From Oscillospiraceae bacterium (GTDB lineage: Bacteria > Bacillota > Clostridia > Oscillospirales > Oscillospiraceae): 5,438 nucleotides of DNA. The DNA lies in assembly GCA_015068335.1 (NCBI GenBank), contig SVKT01000105.1, positions 1-5,438 on the forward strand. The letters are read 5' to 3'. Below the pieces are notes generated by a model. The model did not search any database, was not told the DNA's origin, and saw nothing but the letters and a program-made list of their open reading frames with translations. Shown here piece after piece: positions 1 through 5,050 of this stretch; position 1 is the first letter of the stretch, and each line of letters begins with the position of its first letter. The position numbers were made by a program, and so were the translations under genes.

Positions 1-118
1 CGCAGTCCACATAGACGATGGACTTGTCCTCTGCCATCATCTCGTTCAGGGTCAGAGCGAGAGCGTCGCGGCAGGCGCGGGGATCTTTTTCGTGTTTGCC
101 AATCAGATTCACATTCAT
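1..118 (-). CDS. tkt: Transketolase, C-terminal subunit (partial, 5' end only)
   Basis: This is the first 39 codons of a gene that runs off the left edge. The visible protein starts MNVNLIGKHEKDP and reaches the IVYVDC stretch, which resembles the first beta strand (usually VVxxDAD-like) of the pyrimidine-binding domain of transketolase C-terminal subunits. The start at 118 is set by an AAAAGGAGG ribosome site at 128-136, nine bases upstream. That site overlaps the TAA stop of the preceding gene, so translation is probably coupled to the N-terminal subunit. In split transketolases the two polypeptides together form the TPP enzyme that moves two-carbon ketol units between sugar phosphates in the cytosolic pentose phosphate pathway. 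The identity rests mostly on gene order, because too little protein is visible to show catalytic residues. Confidence 0.8.
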   Translation of the reverse strand, partial: MNVNLIGKHEKDPRACRDALALTLNEMMAEDKSIVYVDC

Positions 119-134
119 CGTTCTTGCCCTCCTT

Positions 135-968
135 TTAAGCGTTCTTGGCGTCTTCCAGAGCCTTTTCAGCGGCGGCGATAGCCTCCTGCCACTGATCTTC
201 CTTGGGCTGAGAGGAGTGGTCGTGTTTGGGCTCTGCGAAGGTAGCGCCCTTGCCCTTGCTGGTGTTCAGCACGATGCAGGAGGGGACGCCCTTCTTGGCG
301 TAGGCGTTCTGGATGGCGTCATAGATGGCTTTCACGTCGTGGCCGTCGATCTCCTGGGTGTACAGACCGAAGCCCTCGGCCTTCTTGGTCAGGCTGCCGT
401 GATCCAGAATGTCGGCGGTGGTGCCGTCCAACTGGTAGCCGTTGTTATCGAAGAAGTAGATGATGTTGTCCAGTTTATGGGCATAGGCAAAGTGCAGGCC
501 TTCCCAGACCTGGCCTTCGTCGGCCTCGCCGTCGCCGATGACGCAGAACACGTGGTTGTCACGGCCGTCGATCTTGTTGCCCAGAGCAGCGCCGGTGGCG
601 GTGGAAACGCCCTGACCCAGAGAACCGGTGGTCAGATCGACGCCGGGGGTCAGTTTACGGTCGGTGTGGCTGGGGAACTTGGTGCCGGGCTGGTTGAGAG
701 TGTAGGCGTCCTCCATAGGATAGAAGCCCATCAGGCCGAAGGTGGCGTATGCCACGGGGCCGGCGTGACCCTTGGACAGGACCAGCCAGTCGCGGTCCTC
801 CCAGCGGGGGTTCTTGGGATCATATTTCATGACCTCGCCGTACAGAACGGCCATCAGATCGGCCAGGTCCATAGAGCCGCCCACGTGACCGAAACCGCGG
901 GAGTGGATGACCTTCAAGGTCTCCAACCGGATCTCGGCCGCCAGAACTTTCAGATTCTTCTCGTTCAT
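135..968 (-). CDS. tkt: Transketolase, N-terminal (TPP-binding) subunit
   Basis: This 277-residue protein is the usual size for the N-terminal half of a split transketolase. Visible motifs, in order, are GHVGGS (27-32), LSKGHA (64-69), GSLGQG (115-120), the thiamine-diphosphate/Mg signature GDGEADEGQVWE (145-156) with its closing DNN (174-176), and TSKGKG (237-242). It supplies the pyrophosphate-binding half of the active site; the pyrimidine-binding half is the next gene, 16 bases downstream. The start at 968 (MNEKNLK) is preferred over an in-frame ATG at 1049, because an AAAGGA site lies 11 bases before it, homology-like sequence begins here, and the upstream extension is cysteine-rich and unlike the family. 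The gene is read from a putative promoter near 1113-1142 through a long, potentially structured leader. The C-terminal tail after residue 245 (KHDHSSQP) differs from the common WHG-type loop. The subunit call is firm; the sugar specificity is not visible. Confidence 0.95.
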   Translation of the reverse strand: MNEKNLKVLAAEIRLETLKVIHSRGFGHVGGSMDLADLMAVLYGEVMKYDPKNPRWEDRDWLVLSKGHAGPVAYATFGLMGFYPMEDAYTLNQPGTKFPSHTDRKLTPGVDLTTGSLGQGVSTATGAALGNKIDGRDNHVFCVIGDGEADEGQVWEGLHFAYAHKLDNIIYFFDNNGYQLDGTTADILDHGSLTKKAEGFGLYTQEIDGHDVKAIYDAIQNAYAKKGVPSCIVLNTSKGKGATFAEPKHDHSSQPKEDQWQEAIAAAEKALEDAKNA

Positions 969-979
969 GGGGTGTATCG

Positions 980-985
980 TCCTTT
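980..985 (-). promoter_or_regulatory. Ribosome binding site deciding the transketolase start
   Basis: AAAGGA on the minus strand lies 11 bases before the ATG at 968. It lies inside a 17-base block (975-991) that recurs, with one mismatch, around the ribosome site of the divergent aminotransferase gene (1404-1420). The in-frame ATG at 1049 has no well-spaced Shine-Dalgarno sequence, so this site supports the shorter protein. Confidence 0.7.
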
Positions 986-1000
986 CCTGTTTGAAGTGAG

Positions 1001-1059
1001 CGTCCGCAGGAAGGCGAACGCAAAAAGCACAGCATACAGCCGGCCTCATCCTGCGGACG
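1001..1059 (-). repeat. Perfect 10-bp inverted repeat in the transketolase 5' leader
   Basis: The arms CGTCCGCAGG (1001-1010) and CCTGCGGACG (1050-1059) are perfectly complementary. A second short helix, AGGC (1012-1015) with GCCT (1043-1046), extends the stem inward across a small asymmetric internal loop. In the minus-strand transcript this would form a stem-loop that ends about 32 bases before the transketolase ATG. Within the loop, 1027-1034 is perfectly complementary to 1085-1092, outside the stem, which gives a pseudoknot-like or mutually exclusive arrangement. No poly-U tract follows the stem, so it is not a simple terminator. The pairing is seen in the sequence; a regulatory role is inference. 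Confidence 0.5.
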
Positions 1060-1112
1060 GGGCCGAAAAGCAGTGACCACCGGGTGCTGTGCCTGCATCA
1101 GATGTCGATTCT

Positions 1113-1142
1113 ATTTTACAGCAGACACGCCCACATAGTCAA
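1113..1142 (-). promoter_or_regulatory. Putative sigma-70-type promoter for the transketolase operon
   Basis: On the minus strand, TTGACT (1142-1137) and TAAAAT (1118-1113) are separated by 18 bases. The match to TTGACA/TATAAT is good. Transcription would begin near 1106, giving a leader of roughly 138 bases before the ATG at 968. A-rich and T-rich tracts at 1165-1170, 1178-1184 and 1198-1203 lie upstream and could act as bent or UP-like DNA. It is predicted by eye. Confidence 0.6.
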
Positions 1143-1355
1143 TGACCGTTTGCGTTGAAATGCTAAAAAATAGAGGGTTTTTTTCTGCAAAACGTGATTT
1201 TTTAACGCGGAGCGGGAGAGAAATCGCTGCCGGCAGACCGGCATCGACGGCAGGCGCGGAATCGATTGCCTGAAAACAGGGTGGGGGGTGCATTTTCTGC
1301 CGGAGAATCGCAGGGGCGCCTTTGTGTTTTGTGATGCTTTGCCGCAAATTGCACC
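1143..1355. other. Core of divergent intergenic spacer, no gene seen
   Basis: This stretch between the two outward-facing promoters contains no convincing gene. An open minus-strand frame of 85 codons across 1111-1368 has no recognisable protein character and no good ribosome site. The left part has three A/T tracts (1165-1203). The right part is GC-rich and carries a perfect 10-bp palindrome CTGCCGGCAG (1227-1236), a longer dyad CCGGCAGA (1230-1237) with TCTGCCGG (1296-1303), and nested between them GGCATCGA (1240-1247) against TCGATTGCC (1262-1270, one bulged base). Both predicted promoters read away from it, so any role would be at the DNA level (regulator binding) or as an undetected small RNA. 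Confidence 0.5.
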
Positions 1356-1385
1356 TTGAAACGGACATAGGTTATGCGTTATACT
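1356..1385 (+). promoter_or_regulatory. Putative sigma-70-type promoter for aminotransferase-radical SAM operon
   Basis: TTGAAA (1356-1361) and TATACT (1380-1385) are separated by 18 bases. A second overlapping TATACT occurs at 1385-1390 and could give an alternative start. The resulting leader is only about 30 bases long, in contrast to the long leader of the divergent transketolase gene. An AAAGGA ribosome site at 1410-1415 precedes the ATG at 1425 by nine bases. Confidence 0.65.
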
Positions 1386-1424
1386 ATACTATCGGAAAAA
1401 GAGAACAGGAAAGGATGATAGACA

Positions 1425-2702
1425 ATGACCGCTTATTCCGCAATGACGGCAGAAGCACGCAAGGCAGAATATGCCGTGCTGACGAAAGAATTTGAGAGAT
1501 TGAAAGGCCTGGGCCTGAATCTGAATATGGCGCGCGGCAAGCCCGGAAAAGAACAACTGGATCTGGTCTCTGATATGACTTACAGCCTGATGGACCGTCC
1601 GGAAAACTTTATGTCCGGAAACATTGATGTGCGCAACTACGGCGAGATGTCCGGTCTTCCCGCGGCAAAGGAACTGTTTGCCGAGATCCTGGGCTGCAAA
1701 GCAGAGCAGGTGTTTGTGGGCGGAAACGCCAGTTTGCAGTTGATGTATGACACCATTTCCAAGGCCTATACCCACGGTCTGCTCCACAGTGAGAGACCCT
1801 GGTGCCGGGAAGAAACGGTGAAGTGGCTGTGTCCCGCCCCCGGCTATGACCGCCATTTCAAGATCACGGAGTCCTTTGGTTTTGAGATGATCACCATTCC
1901 TATGACTGCGGACGGCCCCGATATGGACGCGGTGGAAGAAGCGGTGAAGGACCCGGCGGTCAAGGGCATCTGGTGTGTGCCCAAGTACTCCAACCCTGAC
2001 GGCATCATCTATTCCGACGAAACGGTTCGCCGTATGGCGGGTCTGAAACCTGCGGCGCCGGACTTTACCATTATGTGGGATAACGCTTACTGCGTCCACG
2101 AGTTCGAGGGCGAGTATGTGGAGTTCCCGGACATCATTTCTGCCTGCGCCGAGGCGGGCAGCCCGGATATGGTCTTTGAGTTCGCATCCACCTCCAAGAT
2201 CACGCTGCCCGGCGCCGGTATTGCGTGCTTTGCCACCTCGATGGAAAACCTGTACTATATGGAGAAACTGCTGACCATCCAGATCATCAGTTTTGACAAG
2301 GTGAATCAGCAGCGTCACGTGCTGTTCCTTAAAAACAAGGAGAACGTGCTGAAACTGATGAAGAAGCACGCCGCGATTATGGCGCCGAAATTCCACGCAG
2401 TCCTCGACGCGCTGGAAACGGAGATCAAGCCTGCCGGCATTGCCGAGTGGTGCAGCCCCAAGGGCGGCTATTTCGTGTCCCTGAACGCGATGCCCGGCAC
2501 CGCCAAGCGGACGCTGGCGCTGTGCAAAGAGGCCGGCGTCACGATGACCGGCGCCGGCGCCACCTTCCCCTACGGCAAGGATCCCCAGGACAGCAACATC
2601 CGCATCGCCCCCTCTCTGCCTCCCGTGGCAGAACTGGAACAGGCCATTGCGGTGTTCTGTACCTGCCTGAAAATGGCCGCGTTGGAGAAACTGGGCGTAT
2701 GA
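1425..2702 (+). CDS. PLP-dependent aspartate aminotransferase-like enzyme (subgroup Ic, MocR-type aminotransferase family)
   Basis: This complete 425-residue fold-type I aminotransferase resembles the subgroup Ic aspartate aminotransferases (for example Corynebacterium AspT) in length and motifs. Visible features are NMARGKP (34-40, substrate-binding N-terminal segment), GGNASLQLM (99-107, phosphate-binding region), SNPDG (189-193, the NPxG motif), DNAY (219-222, Asp to the PLP pyridine nitrogen), STSK with K258 as the likely Schiff-base lysine, and NIRIAPS with R393 as the likely alpha-carboxylate arginine. The expected reaction is cytosolic amino-group exchange between aspartate/glutamate and their 2-oxo acids, but substrate preference cannot be read directly. 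There is no DNA-binding N-terminal domain, so it is an enzyme rather than a MocR regulator. The ATG at 1425 has AAAGGA nine bases upstream. Its stop overlaps the next start (ATGA), so the radical SAM gene is co-translated. Confidence 0.9.
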   Translation: MTAYSAMTAEARKAEYAVLTKEFERLKGLGLNLNMARGKPGKEQLDLVSDMTYSLMDRPENFMSGNIDVRNYGEMSGLPAAKELFAEILGCKAEQVFVGGNASLQLMYDTISKAYTHGLLHSERPWCREETVKWLCPAPGYDRHFKITESFGFEMITIPMTADGPDMDAVEEAVKDPAVKGIWCVPKYSNPDGIIYSDETVRRMAGLKPAAPDFTIMWDNAYCVHEFEGEYVEFPDIISACAEAGSPDMVFEFASTSKITLPGAGIACFATSMENLYYMEKLLTIQIISFDKVNQQRHVLFLKNKENVLKLMKKHAAIMAPKFHAVLDALETEIKPAGIAEWCSPKGGYFVSLNAMPGTAKRTLALCKEAGVTMTGAGATFPYGKDPQDSNIRIAPSLPPVAELEQAIAVFCTCLKMAALEKLGV

Positions 2703-3568
2703 GATACTACGGCAGCGTCTACCGTCCGCCCTCCGAGGCGTACAGCCTCATCGTTCAGGTAACTTACGGGTGCAGCCATAACACCTGCGCCTTTTGCAGT
2801 ATGTTCAAGGAAAAGCGCTTCGCCATCCGTCCGCTGGAAGAAGTGCTGGAAGATTTCCATATGGCCAGAGCCCGCTACCGCAATGTCGACAAGGTCTTTC
2901 TGGCCGACGGCGATGCGCTGGTCCGCAAGGCGTCCGAACTGTATACCATTCTGGATACCATCCGTGAACTGTTTCCCGAGTGCAAGCGGGTGACCAGTTA
3001 TGCCTCACCGTCCTCCATCCGGATCCGAACCGATGAGGAATTGCAGACCCTGCGGGAAAAGGGCCTGACGATGGTCTATATGGGTCTGGAATCCGGCAGC
3101 GACGAGGTTTTGAAACGGATGCGCAAGGGACATACCGCGGCCGAGATCGTGGAGATGGGACAAAAGGTCCGCCGCAACGGAATGGCTCTTTCCGTCACAG
3201 CCATCACCGGACTTGGCGGCCCGGAACTGTTGGAGCAGCACGCCGTGGAGACGGCAAAGGCGTTCAACGCGATGAATCCCGAGTATATCGGTATGCTGAC
3301 GCTGATGGTGGAGCCCGGCACGCCCCTGTATGACTGGGTGCGTGAGGGCAGTTTCCGCCTGCTGACGCAGCCCCAGGTGTTGGAGGAGACCCGGTTGCTG
3401 ATGGAGCATCTGGACAGCCCCGGCAGCGTGTTCCGTATGAATCACGCCAGCAATTATCTGGTGCTGAAAGGCACGCTGAACGGCGACCAGGCCGCTATGC
3501 TGGCGGAGATCCGTCGGGCCGAACAGGATTTGAGCCGTCTGCGCCCCGAGCATTGGCGCGGACTGTAA
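2699..3568 (+). CDS. Radical SAM protein of unknown function (GCSHNxC family)
   Basis: This 289-residue protein starts at the ATG that overlaps the aminotransferase TGA (ATGA, 2699-2702); a weak GGAG site lies at 2684-2687. The longer frame back to 2447 only overlaps the aminotransferase out of frame and is rejected. The iron-sulfur motif is GCSHNTCAFC (24-33), giving Cys25, Cys30 and Cys33 in CX4CX2C spacing rather than the textbook CX3CX2C; clostridial radical SAM proteins with GCSHN-type motifs share this. Further barrel motifs are FLADGDAL (67-74), YMGLESGSDEVLKRMRKG (127-144), GLGG (171-174) and VEPGTPLY (204-211). A conserved-looking NHASNYLVLKGTL (248-260) forms the C-terminal region. 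No B12-binding, SPASM or TRAM domain is seen. The enzyme should bind a 4Fe-4S cluster and cleave SAM reductively in the anaerobic cytosol; the substrate is unknown. Tight coupling to the aminotransferase suggests shared expression but not necessarily a shared pathway. Confidence 0.9.
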   Translation: MRYYGSVYRPPSEAYSLIVQVTYGCSHNTCAFCSMFKEKRFAIRPLEEVLEDFHMARARYRNVDKVFLADGDALVRKASELYTILDTIRELFPECKRVTSYASPSSIRIRTDEELQTLREKGLTMVYMGLESGSDEVLKRMRKGHTAAEIVEMGQKVRRNGMALSVTAITGLGGPELLEQHAVETAKAFNAMNPEYIGMLTLMVEPGTPLYDWVREGSFRLLTQPQVLEETRLLMEHLDSPGSVFRMNHASNYLVLKGTLNGDQAAMLAEIRRAEQDLSRLRPEHWRGL

Positions 3569-3634
3569 AACAGGAGATCGGCAATATAACTTTGCCAACC
3601 CCACGCAAATCGGTGAAAATCAGGCAAAAGAAAA

Positions 3635-3670
3635 AACAAAGCCCCGCCTCGAAAGAGGCGGGGCTTTGTT
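3635..3670 (-). terminator. Rho-independent terminator for pyrEBI, probably bidirectional
   Basis: A perfect 16-bp inverted repeat (3635-3650 with 3655-3670) has a 4-base loop (GAAA on the plus strand, TTTC on the minus). The GC core is GCCCCGCCTC/GAGGCGGGGC. Read on the minus strand, the core is followed by TTTGTTTTTTCTTTTG, a strong U-tract, so it should end the pyrimidine operon efficiently. Read on the plus strand it is followed only by TTTGTTC, so termination of the convergent radical SAM transcript is plausible but weaker. The stem begins three bases after the pyrI stop codon. Confidence 0.92.
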
Positions 3671-3673
3671 CAG

Positions 3674-4099
3674 TTACTTCTTGTCGTTCAGGGCGGTTTC
3701 GCAGTAGGCACAGCGATAGGTGTGCTTTTCGGCGTTGCTCAGCAGGAAGATGGCGTCCAACTGGGGCTCGCTGACGGTGATGCAGCGGGGGTTCTTGCAG
3801 CGGACGATGTTGGTCAGGCGGCGGGGCAGTTCCAGATGCTTCTTTTCCACGCGCTCGCCGTTGCGGATGATGTTGACGGTGATGTTGGAATCAATGTAGC
3901 CCAGCACATCCAGATCCACTTCCATAGGGGAGTCGATCTTGATGATGTCCTTCTTGCCCATACGGCCGCTGCGGACGTTTTTGATGATGGCGACGGAGCA
4001 GTCCAGCCGGTCCAGATGGAGGGACGTGTAGATCTCCATACTCTTGCCGGCCTGAATGTGGTCCAGGACCACGCCGTTTTGGATGCTGTCAATCTTCAT
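3674..4099 (-). CDS. pyrI: Aspartate carbamoyltransferase regulatory subunit
   Basis: This 141-residue protein is slightly shorter than the roughly 153-residue E. coli PyrI, with the shortening at the N-terminus. The nucleotide-binding domain shows VLDHIQAG (11-18), MGKKDIIKID (47-56) and VEKKHLELP (84-92); D13, K50, K54 and K86 fall where E. coli PyrI has effector-contacting residues, by alignment from memory. The zinc domain has C101, C106, C130 and C133, spaced CX4C-X23-CX2C exactly as in the E. coli protein, which ties it to the catalytic trimers. The protein therefore looks competent to assemble an allosteric holoenzyme that senses nucleotide levels; which nucleotides activate or inhibit cannot be read from sequence. 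It starts 17 bases after pyrB with an AAAGGAG site (4109-4115) nine bases upstream, as the last gene of the pyrE-pyrB-pyrI operon. Confidence 0.96.
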   Translation of the reverse strand: MKIDSIQNGVVLDHIQAGKSMEIYTSLHLDRLDCSVAIIKNVRSGRMGKKDIIKIDSPMEVDLDVLGYIDSNITVNIIRNGERVEKKHLELPRRLTNIVRCKNPRCITVSEPQLDAIFLLSNAEKHTYRCAYCETALNDKK

Positions 4100-4116
4100 A
4101 AGTCAGGACTCCTTTC

Positions 4117-5037
4117 TCACACCTCGATGCCCAGCAGTTTCAGGATCAGGGCCATACGGATGAACTTGCCGTTTTTGACCTGTCTCCAATAGGCGGCGCG
4201 GGGATCCTTGTCCACGGCCACGGCGATCTCGTTCACGCGGGGCAGGGGATGCAGGACGGAGAGGTCGGGCTTGGCATTCACCAGTTTCTCCGGCGTCAGG
4301 ATGTAACTGTCCTTCAAGCGCAGGTAGTCCTCCTCGTTGAAGAAGCGCTCCTTCTGCACGCGGGTCATATACAGGATGTCCAACTGGGGGATCACAGATT
4401 CCAGATCGGTGGTCTGGGTGTAGGGGATGCCCTTGCTTTTGAGGGCCTCCTCCTTGACGTAGCGAGGCAGTTTCAGTTCCTCGGGAGAGATCAGCACGAA
4501 GTTGATGTTCTCGTAGCGGCTCAGGGCGTTGACCAGAGAGTGGACGGTGCGGCCGAATTTCAGGTCGCCGCAGAAGCCCACGGTGAAGCCGTCCAGCCGA
4601 CCCTTTTCCCGGTGGATGGTCAGCAGGTCGGTGAGGGTCTGGGTGGGATGGTTGTGGCCGCCGTCGCCGGCGTTGATGATGGGCACGTCGCAGAACTGTG
4701 CGGCGGCAAAGGGTGCGCCCTCCTTGGGATGGCGCATCGCGATGATGTCGGCGTAGCAACTGACGGTGTGGATGGTGTCACCCACGGTCTCGCCCTTGGC
4801 GGTGGAACTGGAATTGGCCTCGGAGAAGCCCAGCACGCTGCCGCCCAGACCCAGCATAGCAGACTCGAAGGAGAGTCTGGTGCGGGTGGAGGGCTCAAAA
4901 AACAGGGTGGCCAACTGCTTGTGGGCGCAGGCGTCCTGATATTTGACGGGGTTTTCAATGATGTCCTCCGCAACGGCGATCAACTGGTCGATCTCCTCCA
5001 CGGACAGGTCGATGATGTCGAGCAGATTTCTGGCCAT
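4117..5037 (-). CDS. pyrB: Aspartate carbamoyltransferase catalytic subunit
   Basis: This complete 306-residue protein has the usual family length. It catalyses carbamoyl phosphate plus L-aspartate to N-carbamoyl-L-aspartate, the committed step of cytosolic de novo pyrimidine synthesis. The carbamoyl-phosphate domain carries FFEPSTRTRLSFE (46-58) and the 80s loop STAKGET (78-84, K81 at the E. coli K84 position). Next come MRHP (101-104) and HPTQTL (130-135). The aspartate domain carries GDLKFGRTVHSL (157-168, R163), YMTRVQKER (223-231, R225 and Q227) and HPLPR (263-267). All expected catalytic residues appear present, so the enzyme should be active. The ATG at 5037 has an AAGGAGG site eight bases upstream that overlaps the pyrE stop codon, which implies translational coupling. 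The gene lies between pyrE and pyrI, its regulatory partner. Confidence 0.98.
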   Translation of the reverse strand: MARNLLDIIDLSVEEIDQLIAVAEDIIENPVKYQDACAHKQLATLFFEPSTRTRLSFESAMLGLGGSVLGFSEANSSSTAKGETVGDTIHTVSCYADIIAMRHPKEGAPFAAAQFCDVPIINAGDGGHNHPTQTLTDLLTIHREKGRLDGFTVGFCGDLKFGRTVHSLVNALSRYENINFVLISPEELKLPRYVKEEALKSKGIPYTQTTDLESVIPQLDILYMTRVQKERFFNEEDYLRLKDSYILTPEKLVNAKPDLSVLHPLPRVNEIAVAVDKDPRAAYWRQVKNGKFIRMALILKLLGIEV

Positions 5038-5050
5038 AACTGTTTCCTCC

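Noticed and set aside
969..1049. In-frame N-terminal extension of the transketolase subunit, or a leader peptide from the ATG at 1049
   Set aside because: The extension is Cys-rich and unlike the family. The upstream ATG lacks a well-spaced Shine-Dalgarno site and lies within the inverted-repeat region, while AAAGGA precedes the ATG at 968.
18..1076. 352-codon plus-strand open frame antisense to the transketolase N-subunit
   Set aside because: It mirrors a clear, motif-complete gene on the other strand. Its Val/Gly/Ala-rich protein shows no family motifs, and long antisense frames are expected opposite GC-biased third codon positions.
1279..1316. G-rich tract as a G-quadruplex
   Set aside because: Only irregular G runs are present, without four evenly spaced tracts; not supportable by eye.
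1111..1368. 85-codon minus-strand frame in the divergent spacer
   Set aside because: It overlaps both predicted promoters, has no good ribosome site and no recognisable domain or composition of a real small protein.
1389..2396. 335-codon minus-strand frame antisense to the aminotransferase
   Set aside because: It is a shadow of a full-length aminotransferase with all catalytic motifs; its His/Arg/Gln-rich translation is typical of antisense frames.
2447..2698. Upstream extension of the radical SAM frame
   Set aside because: It overlaps the end of the aminotransferase out of frame, is Arg-rich with no homology-like character, and the ATGA overlap at 2699 gives a normal family N-terminus.
3580..3596. 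Small hairpin GGCAA/TTGCC after the radical SAM gene as a separate terminator
   Set aside because: Only five base pairs and no U-tract follow; the 16-bp hairpin at 3635-3670 is a far better terminator.
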